Source: Ferrimonas balearica DSM 9799
Lineage (GTDB): Bacteria > Pseudomonadota > Gammaproteobacteria > Enterobacterales > Shewanellaceae
Length of the DNA stretch: 64,000 nucleotides
Reading direction: 5' to 3'
Assembly (NCBI RefSeq): GCF_000148645.1
Contig: NC_014541.1
Location: 2,503,139 to 2,567,138, forward strand
Shown: positions 7,681-17,130 of the stretch, piece by piece
Layout: each line of letters starts with the position of its first letter
Numbering within the stretch: position 1 is the first letter of the stretch
Program-made: the position numbers and the translations under genes
The notes under the pieces: model-generated
The model's input: only the letters and a program-made list of their open reading frames with translations
Databases searched by the model: none
Told to the model about the DNA's origin: nothing

Positions 7681-10503
7681 ATGAAAAATCCGTTGCTGAT
7701 GCTGGCGGCTGCTGGCTTTGTACTCTCGCCTGTGGCCCAGGTTTTTGCTGCCGAAGCATCCCAAGTTGAAGAGGTGGAGCGCATTCAGGTGACCGGTTCC
7801 CGCATCAAGGGCATCGACATGGAGGGAGCCCAACCCCTGGTCACCATTGACGCGGACGACATCAAGAGCTCATCGGCCAACTCGGTGTCCGAATTGCTGC
7901 GTGAAGTGAGCCAGACCCGTGGCGGCACCGGCACGTTCTCCACCTCCGCCTCCGGTGCCCTGTCCGGCAGCTCACCGGCAGGCCAGGCAGCGGGTTCACT
8001 GCGCGGGCTGGGGGCCTCATCCACCCTCACCCTGATCAACGGGCGCCGGGTCTCGGTCAGCTCCTTCGCGTTTGGCTCCGAGAACTTCGTCGACATCAAC
8101 GCGATTCCGCTGGCGGCCATTGAGCGCATCGAAATCCTGCCAACCGGCGCGTCAGCGCTGTACGGCGCCGACGCCGTTGCCGGGGTGATCAACTACATCC
8201 TGAAAACCGACTATCAGGGGTTGGAGCTGAACCTCAGCTACGGGGACTCGGAAGCGAGCTCCGATGACAGTAAGAAGAATTTCAACCTGGTGTGGGGCAA
8301 GAGCTTTGAAAACAGCAACCTGACCCTGTTCGCCGACTACTACGACCGCAACGCCACCTACCTGCGTGACCGGGAACAAACCGCCGAGAGCTTCTTCCCC
8401 AGCAAACAGCATGCGTGGGCCAGCTACAACACTCTGTTCTTCGATCTGGCCAAGGACAAAGTCGACCCCAACTGCCCCGACGACATCCGCTTCGATGATC
8501 GGGATGACGCCCACCCTGCGGAACGTTTCTATGAGTACTGCGCTTACAACAGCAATCAGTACCGCCCCTATGAACCGGCCTTTGAGCAGTGGGGCGCCGG
8601 CGCCACGTTCAACATGGATTTCGACAACGGTACCCAGTGGTTTAATGAGTTGATGTTCTCCCAGACCCAGGGACAGGGAGAGTCCACCTCGGCGCCGTTG
8701 AACGGCATTGAGGTGCCTTTCTTCGACCCCCGGGACCCGGACAGCCTGCACCCTTCGCTGACCAACCCGGACGGCACACTCAATCCGATTGGGCAAGCCT
8801 TTGTGGACTTCTATGAGGCGGAATTCGGAGAGATCATCGACGACAGTTTCCAGATCTATGGCCGCCTGCCGGACACCCGACTGGTGGAGAATGAAACCCG
8901 CTCCTGGCGCTTTGTCACCGGCTTGCGTGGCGACTGGGGTGAGTGGGCCTGGGAAACCGCGCTGTCCGCATCACGCAGCGAATCTGAACAGCTGGGCAGC
9001 GCAGGCATTGCCAGCCGCAGCAAGCTGGAAGCGGCACTCAATGGCGCCCTTTGCAGCGATGGCAGCATCTGCGAACCGGGGGAAGGCTTCCTGATCAGCC
9101 CCTACGACGCCTGGGCCGCCCGTGGCGATGGCGTCAATGACCCTGCCGCCTGGGATTTGATCTACGAACCGGTGCCGCGCAATGGCAAATCCAGCCTCTA
9201 CAGCGCGGATTTCAGCCTGACCGGTGATCTGTTTGAATGGCGCGGCGGCACCATCTCCGCCGCGTTTGGCGGCGAAGTGCGCCGAGAGGAGCTCGAAGAC
9301 ATCCCGTCAGAGCTCGCCGAGGGCACCTTTGAAAATGGCTTCCAGCCGGAAGTCATTCGCTTTGGTTCGACCCGGGTGGAAGCGGACCGCACCACCTGGG
9401 CGCTGTTCGGTGAACTGCAGGTGCCTCTGGCAGAGGGGCTGGATATGCAACTGGCCGGTCGTTACGACCACTACAGTGACTTTGACGGTGTCTTCAACCC
9501 TCAGGTGGGCTTGCGCTACCAGCCGTTCGACAGCTTGATCCTGCGGGGATCCTGGGCCTCCTCATTCCGGGCGCCGTCCCTCGCCCAGGTGGGTGCCGAT
9601 GTGAAGCTTTCGAGCGCCGTGGTTGAGTGCAAGCCGGAGCTGGCCATGGGTTACGCCGACTGCGATGGCGCCAGTGATTTCTCCATCGACACCATCGAGT
9701 TTGGCAACGACAGCCTGGAAGCTGAAGAGGCGGATTCGTATAACCTTGGCCTGGCCTACAGCCCCACTGATGACATCACCCTGACCCTGGACTACTGGAA
9801 CATTGAGCACGAACAGCTGGTCAGCGTGGACCCGGAGTTCACCCTGCTACAGGCGCTCAGCAACCCGGAGTTGCTGCACTGCGACTCGGTACCGGCCAGC
9901 AACCCGCAAGGGGTGCCGGTGCGCTGTGATGAAAACGGGGTTCCCCTGTCACCTCTGGTGGTGGATGGCGATGTGCACCTGCAGTTGCAAAATCTGGGGA
10001 CGCAGAAAACCGACGGCATCGACCTGACCTACCGCCACTACTTCAGCGGGCTCGGCATCGACTGGACCTTGCTGGCCGACGTCACCCACGTGCTCTCCTT
10101 TAAACGCCAGAAGAGCGCCAGCGTCGGTGAGGAGGAGCTGGCCGGCACCTACCAGTACCCCGAAACGCTTGCTACCACCACGCTTCGGTTCGATCGGGAC
10201 CAGTGGTTTGGCTCCGTCACCGCACTCTATACCAGCGGGTACGAGGACAATGATCTGGACGCGCTGAGCGACTTCGATCTGGCGCGCCTTGGCATCACCG
10301 CTGACCGCGAAGTGCCCTCCTGGACCAAGGTCAACCTGCAACTGGGCTACGACGTTGGCGACCACCAAACCCTGCGCCTCACCGTCGAAAACCTGTTCGA
10401 CCGGGAAGCCCCCGTCGTCTACGGCAGCAGCCAGAACATCGACGTCTACAACCACGACATCCTCGGTCGCTACTACCGCGCCAGCTACACCTATCGCTTC
10501 TGA
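7681..10503 (+). CDS. TonB-dependent outer membrane receptor
   Basis: Outer membrane beta-barrel importer energised by TonB, 940 residues. A signal peptide (LLMLAAAGFVLSPVAQVFA) is followed by the plug, with VEEVERIQVTGSRIK, SLRGLGASSTLTLINGRRV and GASALYGADAVAGVINYI. The last residues, YYRASYTYRF, end in Phe as barrel proteins usually do. Start chosen at ATG 7681, seven bases after AAGGAAG; an upstream GTG in frame would not give a signal peptide. The plug resembles the large peptide/polysaccharide receptor group more than siderophore receptors. Position before a carrier and iadA, and opposite a cyanophycinase, suggests the substrate is cyanophycin fragments. That substrate is an inference. 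Confidence 0.9.
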   Translation: MKNPLLMLAAAGFVLSPVAQVFAAEASQVEEVERIQVTGSRIKGIDMEGAQPLVTIDADDIKSSSANSVSELLREVSQTRGGTGTFSTSASGALSGSSPAGQAAGSLRGLGASSTLTLINGRRVSVSSFAFGSENFVDINAIPLAAIERIEILPTGASALYGADAVAGVINYILKTDYQGLELNLSYGDSEASSDDSKKNFNLVWGKSFENSNLTLFADYYDRNATYLRDREQTAESFFPSKQHAWASYNTLFFDLAKDKVDPNCPDDIRFDDRDDAHPAERFYEYCAYNSNQYRPYEPAFEQWGAGATFNMDFDNGTQWFNELMFSQTQGQGESTSAPLNGIEVPFFDPRDPDSLHPSLTNPDGTLNPIGQAFVDFYEAEFGEIIDDSFQIYGRLPDTRLVENETRSWRFVTGLRGDWGEWAWETALSASRSESEQLGSAGIASRSKLEAALNGALCSDGSICEPGEGFLISPYDAWAARGDGVNDPAAWDLIYEPVPRNGKSSLYSADFSLTGDLFEWRGGTISAAFGGEVRREELEDIPSELAEGTFENGFQPEVIRFGSTRVEADRTTWALFGELQVPLAEGLDMQLAGRYDHYSDFDGVFNPQVGLRYQPFDSLILRGSWASSFRAPSLAQVGADVKLSSAVVECKPELAMGYADCDGASDFSIDTIEFGNDSLEAEEADSYNLGLAYSPTDDITLTLDYWNIEHEQLVSVDPEFTLLQALSNPELLHCDSVPASNPQGVPVRCDENGVPLSPLVVDGDVHLQLQNLGTQKTDGIDLTYRHYFSGLGIDWTLLADVTHVLSFKRQKSASVGEEELAGTYQYPETLATTTLRFDRDQWFGSVTALYTSGYEDNDLDALSDFDLARLGITADREVPSWTKVNLQLGYDVGDHQTLRLTVENLFDREAPVVYGSSQNIDVYNHDILGRYYRASYTYRF

Positions 10504-10511
10504 GTCCGGTC

Positions 10512-10531
10512 GGCCCCGCTTTGGCGGGGCC
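10512..10531 (+). terminator. Strong hairpin between receptor and carrier genes
   Basis: GGCCCCGC (10512-10519), TTTG loop, GCGGGGCC (10524-10531), a perfect 8-bp stem. The nearest T-run (10546-10550) is 14 bases further on, so it may attenuate transcription or protect the receptor mRNA end, giving more receptor than carrier. Confidence 0.5.
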
Positions 10532-10558
10532 ACCTGACTCCGTCATTTTTAGGAAATC

Positions 10559-12019
10559 ATGATGGCCAATAACCCGCGTCCGGTGATGCCGGATGCCACC
10601 GTACTGTTGTGCCTGGTGGCTGTACTGGCCTGGGGCCTCACCTTTTGGGTGCCCGCTGGCACCTTTGATGTGGTGGAGGTGGCAGGACAACGCCAACTGA
10701 TGGCAGACAGTTACCAGGCGGTACCCGCCCAGCCTGCGGCCCTGTTCAACCAGGAGGGTGGCATGGGACTGCTGAACCTGTTGTTTGAAGGCTTGGTGGC
10801 GGGCACCAAATGGGGCAGCACCATTGGTATCGCCGCGTTTTTGCTGGTGGTTGGAGGCGCCTTTGGCGTGGTGCTCGGCACCGGCAGCCTGGACCGCGGC
10901 ATCGCCGCCCTGATGGCCCGCCAATCTGCCCACCAGGACCTGCTGCTGCCACTGCTGTTCTTTCTGTTTTCACTGGGGGGCGCCGTATTCGGCATGGGCG
11001 AAGAAGCGATCGCATTTTGCCTGATTCTGGTGCCGGCATTGGTGCGGATGGGCTACGACAGCCTCAGCGCCGTGGCCTGCTGCTACCTCGCCACTCAACT
11101 GGGGTTTGCCACCAGTTGGATGAACCCCTTCAGTGTCGCCATCGCGCAGGGGATCGCCGGGCTGCCGCTGCTTAGCGGGGCGTCTTACCGTCTGGCGCTT
11201 TGGGCCGGCTTCACTCTGTTGGGCATGGTGTTTGTCTGGCACTACGGCCGGGGGATTCGCCTTCAGCCGGAGCGCTCCCTGAGCTACGCCAGCGACGGTC
11301 ACTGGCGCCGGCACAGCGACCACACTGACGACTCGGCCCCCCGGCTGGCCGGGCTGGACAAGGCGGTCCTGTTGCTGTTGTGCGCGGGCGTCATTTGGAT
11401 TGGTTGGGGCGTCATGACCCAGGGCTACTACCTGCCCCAAATCGCGGCGCAGTTCTTTACCCTGGCGCTGGTGATAGGCCTTCTGGGCCGGACGTTCGGC
11501 CAGTTTTCAAACCTGAACCAGCTCTCCCAACACTTCAGCGACGGCGCCGCGGCCCTGGTGCCGGCGGTGATCGTCGTCGCGCTGGCCAAAGGCGTGGTGC
11601 TGCTGTTAGGCGGCGATGACCCGAGCCAACCCTCGGTGCTCAACACCCTGCTTCACCACTCGGCCCGGACGCTGGATGGCATGGGGCAAACCGCCTCCGC
11701 CGCCAGCATGTTCTGGTTTCAGTCGGGACTGAACCTTGTCGTCTCCTCAGGTTCAGGCCAGGCAGCACTGACCATGCCGCTGATGGCGCCCCTGGCCGAC
11801 CTGTTGGGACTCTCCCGTCAGGTGGCGGTGCTGGCGTTTCAGCTGGGCGACGGCCTGACCAATGTGCTGGTGCCCACCTCCGCCTCGCTGGTGGGCTGTC
11901 TGGCGGTGGCCCGCACCAGCTGGGGGAACTGGCTTCGCTTTATCGGGCCTTTTATGGCCGCAGTGATGGCACTGGCCACCCTCGCAGTCATCGTGGCCAC
12001 CTGGATGGGATATCAATGA
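10559..12019 (+). CDS. DcuC/YfcC-family inner membrane carrier
   Basis: A polytopic membrane protein of 486 residues with a family-typical start: PDATVLLCLVAVLAWGLTFWVPAGTFD. The conserved glycine/acidic block GGAVFGMGEEAIAFCLILVP and ATQLGFATSWMNPFSVAIAQ match the DcuC/YfcC (C4-dicarboxylate/arginine-type) carrier family. Two ATG codons are adjacent (10559 and 10562); AGGAAA at 10551 fits either. Its stop overlaps the iadA start by four bases, so the two are translationally coupled. Given that coupling, uptake of beta-aspartyl dipeptides (or their products) is the best guess. Family members are poorly assigned, so substrate is inference. Confidence 0.8.
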   Translation: MMANNPRPVMPDATVLLCLVAVLAWGLTFWVPAGTFDVVEVAGQRQLMADSYQAVPAQPAALFNQEGGMGLLNLLFEGLVAGTKWGSTIGIAAFLLVVGGAFGVVLGTGSLDRGIAALMARQSAHQDLLLPLLFFLFSLGGAVFGMGEEAIAFCLILVPALVRMGYDSLSAVACCYLATQLGFATSWMNPFSVAIAQGIAGLPLLSGASYRLALWAGFTLLGMVFVWHYGRGIRLQPERSLSYASDGHWRRHSDHTDDSAPRLAGLDKAVLLLLCAGVIWIGWGVMTQGYYLPQIAAQFFTLALVIGLLGRTFGQFSNLNQLSQHFSDGAAALVPAVIVVALAKGVVLLLGGDDPSQPSVLNTLLHHSARTLDGMGQTASAASMFWFQSGLNLVVSSGSGQAALTMPLMAPLADLLGLSRQVAVLAFQLGDGLTNVLVPTSASLVGCLAVARTSWGNWLRFIGPFMAAVMALATLAVIVATWMGYQ

Positions 12020-13185
12020 TGATTACGGTAATCCGACACGCCGATGTCTATAGCCCCGAGCCTCTGGGGCGCCGGGACATCGCCCTGGCCGGGGGGCAGA
12101 TCCTGGCGATGGCGCCTCGCCTTGAGCTGACCACCTCAATGCCGGTGGTGGAGGTCGATGGCAGCGACGCGATGGCCTGCCCGGGCTTTATCGATCCACT
12201 GGTGCACATCACCGGTGGCGGCGGTGAAGGGGGATTCCACACCCGCACCCCCGCGATGTCACTGACCGAAGCCACTCTGGCCGGAGTCAGCACCGTGGTT
12301 GGCGCACTGGGCACCGACGCCACCAGCCGCACCCTGCCGGATCTGCTGGCCAAGTGTTACGCCCTGCGCCATCTTGGTCTGGGCTGCTTTATCTACACCG
12401 GCGGCTACCAGGTTCCGGTCAAAACCCTGTTAACCGACATCACCGACGACATCCTGTTGCTGGACCCCTGCATCGGTGTGGGTGAGGTGGCGATTGCCGA
12501 CCACCGCAGCAGCCACCCCTCCCCCCATGAACTGATTCGGCTCGCCAGCCAGGCCCGCAATGGCGGCATGCTGTCCGGAAAGTCCGGCGTGGTCCTGCTC
12601 CATCTGGGGGACGATCCCAACGGACTGCGGTGGCTGCACCAGCACGTCAGTGACAGCCAGTTACCCCTGCACCAGTTCTACCCCACTCATGTCAACCGCA
12701 CGACCGGAGTGTTCGAGGCCGCCCAGTGGTATGCCCGACAAGGGGGCTGGGTCGACATCACCACCAGCACGACGCCGGAGCTGTTGCAACAGGGCGAGGT
12801 CGGTGCTGCCGAAGCGTTGGCCCGCCTGCTCCAGGCCGGGGCTGACCCGCAACGCATCACTTTCAGCTCTGACGGCAACGCCAGCCTGCCCAGCTTTGAT
12901 GAACAAGGCCGGTGTAATGGCCTGCAGGTGGGTAGGGTCAGCAGCCTGCATCACAGCGTGGTCGAGGCGATTCAACAATATGGCTTGCCCACCGAGCGGG
13001 TGCTGGCGTGTGTGACCCGCAATCCGGCACAGGTGCTGGGCCTGACCGACAGGGGGCGTCTGGCGCCGGGACAGCGGGCTGACCTGCTGCTGTTGGACCA
13101 GACCTCGTTGGCCGTCCGCGACTTGTGGTGTGGCGGACGAGCCATGGTGCGGGACAGCGACGCTCTGGTGCACGAACCGTTCTGA
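12016..13185 (+). CDS. iadA: Isoaspartyl dipeptidase with an altered metal-ligand motif
   Basis: Amidohydrolase-superfamily enzyme hydrolysing beta-aspartyl dipeptides; 389 residues, normal length. Family features: GGGGEGGFHTRTP, YTGGYQVP, GVGEVAIADHRSS (Glu157 where the E. coli enzyme has the carboxylated Lys), HLGDDP (His196), FYPTHVNR (His225) and SSDGNAS (Asp286). The usual first histidine of the HxH pair is missing: residues 60-64 read DPLVH, where the family normally has DQHVH, so Leu62 replaces a metal ligand. Coupled by a 4-base overlap to the carrier gene. The product likely splits beta-Asp-Arg released by the divergent cyanophycinase. The ligand loss may alter metal content or specificity. 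Confidence 0.88.
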   Translation: MMITVIRHADVYSPEPLGRRDIALAGGQILAMAPRLELTTSMPVVEVDGSDAMACPGFIDPLVHITGGGGEGGFHTRTPAMSLTEATLAGVSTVVGALGTDATSRTLPDLLAKCYALRHLGLGCFIYTGGYQVPVKTLLTDITDDILLLDPCIGVGEVAIADHRSSHPSPHELIRLASQARNGGMLSGKSGVVLLHLGDDPNGLRWLHQHVSDSQLPLHQFYPTHVNRTTGVFEAAQWYARQGGWVDITTSTTPELLQQGEVGAAEALARLLQAGADPQRITFSSDGNASLPSFDEQGRCNGLQVGRVSSLHHSVVEAIQQYGLPTERVLACVTRNPAQVLGLTDRGRLAPGQRADLLLLDQTSLAVRDLWCGGRAMVRDSDALVHEPF

Positions 13186-13273
13186 ACCGGCGTCGCTGGG
13201 CTGGCCTGCCGGTTACCCTCCTCCGGGGTGGGCAGCCGGGTTTTGCGACGTCATTGTGACGCCATACCATTAC

Positions 13274-13288
13274 CAATCATTATCATCA
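13274..13288. promoter_or_regulatory. Weak Fur-like box
   Basis: CAATCATTATCATCA matches the 7-1-7 Fur pattern (TGATAATnATTATCA) at 10 of 14 positions, in an AT-rich stretch with further GATAAT/AATGATT words to about 13316. It lies about 140 bases before the VOC gene. No gene lies between 13186 and 13423. Confidence 0.3.
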
Positions 13289-13423
13289 AAATCATGTTTG
13301 ATAATTTCTAATGATTCATGGTGCTCCCTATACTGCCTCACATCGACAACGGGTCACTGGCCATCCCTCAGACGCTGGTTACCCATTACGAATCCACAAC
13401 CCAAGTGAAGCGGGAGCAAGATT

Positions 13424-13909
13424 ATGAAGATGAGTCACGTAGGTATCATGGTTGGCGATATGGACCAGGCCATCGAGTTTTACACGCAGGCACTGGGCCT
13501 CAAAGTGGTGATGGGCAAGAGTGAAGTGCTGGAAGAGCGCAAAACCGCCATCGGTCGCATGTGCATCGCCGTGTTCGGTGAAGGCTTTGAGGGCTTTAAC
13601 ATCGCCCACCTGCTGACCAGCGATGGCATCGGTGTCGAGCTGTTCGAAATGAAGAACCGCCAGGAGCGTCATGAGGTCGACTTCTCCCGTATCGGCATCT
13701 TCCACTTCAGCCTGGAAACCGACGATTTCGAGGGTGTGATCGAAAAGACCCTGCAATACGGCGGCAAACAGCGCATGGACGTGATGCGTTACCACCCGGA
13801 AGACGACAGCAAACCGGCCAAGATGGTCTATCTGGAAGACCCCTTTGGCAACCTGTTCGAGCTGTACTCCCACTCGTATGCCGAAACCTACGCGTCCGAA
13901 TACGAGTAA
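13424..13909 (+). CDS. VOC-family (glyoxalase-fold) protein
   Basis: A metal-binding VOC protein of 161 residues with two beta-alpha-beta-beta-beta modules: MSHVGIMVGDMDQAIEFYTQ and IGIFHFSLETDDFEG. Likely metal ligands are His5, Glu in VELFEMKN, His in IFHFSL and Glu in GNLFELYSH. The pattern KMVYLEDPFGNLFEL is typical of lactoylglutathione-lyase-like and dioxygenase-like members. The start follows GCGGGAGCAAG. It is a single-gene unit with a strong terminator. The substrate cannot be told from sequence. Confidence 0.8.
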   Translation: MKMSHVGIMVGDMDQAIEFYTQALGLKVVMGKSEVLEERKTAIGRMCIAVFGEGFEGFNIAHLLTSDGIGVELFEMKNRQERHEVDFSRIGIFHFSLETDDFEGVIEKTLQYGGKQRMDVMRYHPEDDSKPAKMVYLEDPFGNLFELYSHSYAETYASEYE

Positions 13910-13922
13910 GCCCCAAAAGAAA

Positions 13923-13949
13923 AGCCAGCGGTCTGCCGCTGGCTTTTTT
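13923..13949 (+). terminator. Rho-independent terminator after the VOC gene
   Basis: AGCCAGCGG (13923-13931), TCTG loop, CCGCTGGCT (13936-13944), then a run of six T. Confidence 0.9.
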
Positions 13950-14077
13950 GTTCGACGTGTGGACGTTTGGGAGTATGCATGTCAGCTTTGACGCCGCATC
14001 AAGCCAGGTCAACCTGCACGACCAACCGCATTCCGTAATACCCTTCTATCGACACCTTTGCCTCAATGGCCTCGCCA

Positions 14078-16840
14078 CTATTGCTCAGGCGCCCTTTCAA
14101 ATGCGCCGATGTCCGCAATGGCACTTCCATCGCCATCGCCATCTTGTGGCCGCAGCGTCCCTTCAATGTCGTACTCTAGGCCACTTGCCAGAGCTGTATC
14201 TATCAGCACAGAATCCGAATTGGGAACGCCGTTTTTCTCAACCAAAGGGTCTGTGCTTTGATTGTTATAAAGCTCTACGTATCCATCCAGGCCAACAAAG
14301 TCTTCACGACTGTTCAACCAAACGTTGTTTTCAAGTACAAACCTGGAACCTGACATCGGATACACTTCTTCAGGCTCGTCATTATTGTATACACCATGCC
14401 AACCATAAGCCCAAACATTATTTGTTAACGACACATCAAACAGGTTGTCCAAGCTGGGATACAAAGAAAGACTAAGCCATTTATAAAAACCCAGCACGGT
14501 ATTGTGAGAAGCATTTAAACTTGCCTTTACGCCAATCGAAACCGCACTACAAGGGGTGTACTCCTCTGGCTGATCCATGATAGGACCCTTAAGTAGGTTA
14601 TTCTGTAGAATCACAGAAGGGCCCTGTTCTTGATCACGCCCATCAATTTCCACAGCTGAACAAACATGATAAACACTGTTCCATCGACTCGTTATATTGT
14701 GACTCATAAAACGATTGGCCGTTATTTCCGCATTGGCACTTACGTAAATGTTCCCGCTATACAATAGCAATTCCTTGCCATCAAAGGTGTTGCTGTGTAC
14801 TTTCCCACCTTCCCCAACAATATCCAGTCGCAGATTGACGATATTGAATCCGCTGATAGAACCGCCCTTACCAAGATAAACCCGCCCATCAGAACGACGC
14901 ATTCCGACTAAGTCTACACTTTGCTCTGCCTGCAAGTGCACCAGTTTCTGACTTAGGTCCAGTGACCCAATATATACCCCTGGGCTGACTCGAATAACAT
15001 CGCCAGCACTGGCCGCTTCTACCTGGCTTTGGATATATTCAGAGCTTTTCCCAACCCAAACTGGATACTCGATACTTGCTAGTTCATGGTCTCCCAAACT
15101 ACGATGTTTCATTATCATCTGAGCCGGGCTTTTGCCTTCATCGATAGCCTTTACCGTCAGACGGTATATTCCAACATGATAGTCATCCTCAACCTGAGTA
15201 GTCTCATCGCAATCAACCCAATCGCCTGAAATCGAACACTCAAACTTGAGAAGTTCAAGATTACTCGGAAGCTTAGGCTGCATATATACGCTACCCAGAG
15301 ATCCACTTTCAAAATCCTGACTGATCGAAACTGAAAATGTGGCCTGATCGCCTTTATATAGAATTAGGGATTCTAAGCTTCCTTCTCTAACACGTGCTGA
15401 GAATATCGGGTTGTATGCTAAACGAACCAGTTCAACTGTGTCCGAATTATTATCGAGATTAACGTCGGTTCCATGCCAATCCAAAGTGACGGTTAGCCCA
15501 CCTTCGAGTTGACCGAGTTCTTGGTCATTGGTAAAAACTCGGACATAAGAATCTATTGAGTCCGAAGTCATATTCATTGTGCAGTCTAATTGCTGTTCGG
15601 ATACGAGCTGGCAATTTGATGGAAAATATCGTGAATCAAAATAGAATCCCGACGTGACCGCATAAGTGGTATTAATGTCGAGTAATTCACCGTTCGGTTG
15701 GTGATTTTCAAATTTAACATCAACATCTATCGATTTGCCATAGTTTACTGGCTGGCTCGACAGCGAAACTGAGATGTCAGATTTTAAAATTTCAATGTTA
15801 GGATCAAGAGGATCACCGAGATAAAGAAACTCATCCAGGTTACTGATTCCATCTCCATCAAGATCAGATAACGCGTCACTATCGTCATATGGGTTCAGTC
15901 CATAATGCAACTCCCAGCCGTCGGTCAGGCCGTCACCGTCACTATCAACCAGTTTAGTTAACATCGAAGGAGTGCTACCTTCTAACCGAAACTGGTATTG
16001 ATACTCCCCATTAATATCAATATAGTAGCGGCTATCCGTCGTATAAATGTGTTCAAACTTTACCGGATAAGTATCAACGCCCCAATAGGCAGCTTGGTTA
16101 TCTGCCCCCTGTATTTTCAATAAACCAACATCGCCAGCATCATATAATGGGACCATTGATTTAAGTGTAAACATTTCCGTAGTGGAAAACTTGAAACGCC
16201 CATGTTGACTATCAACAAGGTCGCCATAGACGACAATTCCATTCCCGCTGCCACAAAGTAATCTGCTATCACCAGTTCGTTTAAACACAAAGTTATCGAA
16301 CCAGACCTGATTCTGACCAGTGAATAACATATTAAAGGTTGTTTGAGTCACTGGACAGCTATCGTCTAATGACATACTCCGCGCTGTACCACGTAAAATA
16401 TAGCTCTCGCCATTAATGTTGGCTTCCACGTCTTGATAAATGGTCGTCGCATCAGAAGCCCGTCCATACTCATCAAAGCTATGCGCACGGAAAGTTGCGG
16501 AACCACTAATCGTAATCGCCCCGTCCTGACACTGTTTAAACAACAAGTTTTTCTCGTTACCATTACTTCCACTGGTGATGGAAACATTACCACCGTCAAT
16601 ACAGAGAGCATCGGTTCCGCTTCCATGTTCGCTGTATCCAGGTCCGAGTTCGGGAGCCACCCAGAACAGCGAATTTAATGCTGTGCCAACGCTTTCCGGG
16701 GTGATCGACGCCCGGACGTCTGAGCCACTGAAATCCCCTTCTACCGAGAAATACTGGTTAAGTGGGTCACTATCAGATTCGCCATTGCCTCCACCGCAAG
16801 CAGCAAGAAACACTACGAGTGAAACGATCAAATACTTCAT
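14078..16840 (-). CDS. Large surface lipoprotein with calcium-type repeats and a beta-helix-like region
   Basis: About 920 residues. A lipoprotein signal (KYLIVSLVVFLAACGGG) marks the start at 16840, preceded by AAGGATG; the frame is open further upstream without a signal. Mid-protein there are Asp-rich thrombospondin-3-like calcium repeats (DSDGDGLTDGWE and DLDGDGISNLDE). The C-terminal third has patterns typical of right-handed parallel beta-helix proteins (SGDVIRVSPGVYIGSL, ITANRFMSHNI, LNASHNTVLGF) and ends in DGDGSAIADIGAFE, as in polysaccharide-acting or adhesin-like secreted proteins. Base composition is clearly more AT-rich than neighbours, suggesting acquisition by transfer. No catalytic site is obvious. 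It could be a polysaccharide-binding protein, lyase-like enzyme or adhesin. Confidence 0.75.
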   Translation of the reverse strand: MKYLIVSLVVFLAACGGGNGESDSDPLNQYFSVEGDFSGSDVRASITPESVGTALNSLFWVAPELGPGYSEHGSGTDALCIDGGNVSITSGSNGNEKNLLFKQCQDGAITISGSATFRAHSFDEYGRASDATTIYQDVEANINGESYILRGTARSMSLDDSCPVTQTTFNMLFTGQNQVWFDNFVFKRTGDSRLLCGSGNGIVVYGDLVDSQHGRFKFSTTEMFTLKSMVPLYDAGDVGLLKIQGADNQAAYWGVDTYPVKFEHIYTTDSRYYIDINGEYQYQFRLEGSTPSMLTKLVDSDGDGLTDGWELHYGLNPYDDSDALSDLDGDGISNLDEFLYLGDPLDPNIEILKSDISVSLSSQPVNYGKSIDVDVKFENHQPNGELLDINTTYAVTSGFYFDSRYFPSNCQLVSEQQLDCTMNMTSDSIDSYVRVFTNDQELGQLEGGLTVTLDWHGTDVNLDNNSDTVELVRLAYNPIFSARVREGSLESLILYKGDQATFSVSISQDFESGSLGSVYMQPKLPSNLELLKFECSISGDWVDCDETTQVEDDYHVGIYRLTVKAIDEGKSPAQMIMKHRSLGDHELASIEYPVWVGKSSEYIQSQVEAASAGDVIRVSPGVYIGSLDLSQKLVHLQAEQSVDLVGMRRSDGRVYLGKGGSISGFNIVNLRLDIVGEGGKVHSNTFDGKELLLYSGNIYVSANAEITANRFMSHNITSRWNSVYHVCSAVEIDGRDQEQGPSVILQNNLLKGPIMDQPEEYTPCSAVSIGVKASLNASHNTVLGFYKWLSLSLYPSLDNLFDVSLTNNVWAYGWHGVYNNDEPEEVYPMSGSRFVLENNVWLNSREDFVGLDGYVELYNNQSTDPLVEKNGVPNSDSVLIDTALASGLEYDIEGTLRPQDGDGDGSAIADIGAFERAPEQ

Positions 16841-17087
16841 TATTTCATCCTTGAAACACACAACTTTTGATTCACCCAGAGAATACATTTTTGCAACGAC
16901 CAAAATCAAAACATTTGGGGTTAGAGCAATATTGGTATCCATCTCACTCAGTGATATATGCTCAGCTTTCCTGCTCGGAAACATGAGCTGTACTGTGAAC
17001 CCGTCAAATATTGGTTTTCCATGTCGCCCGGGGCGCACAAAAAACAATCAGCTCAGATCTATCAACCGGTAGCCACCATCCCAAACA

Positions 17088-17110
17088 ACAAAGGGGGCCA
17101 ATGGCCCCCT
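17088..17110 (-). terminator. Terminator after the RRM gene
   Basis: AGGGGGC (17092-17098) and GCCCCCT (17104-17110) form a 7-bp GC stem with a 5-base loop; on the minus strand it runs into TTTGTTGTTTG. Confidence 0.7.
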
Positions 17111-17130
17111 GTGACGGTCTTAGTGGTCGC

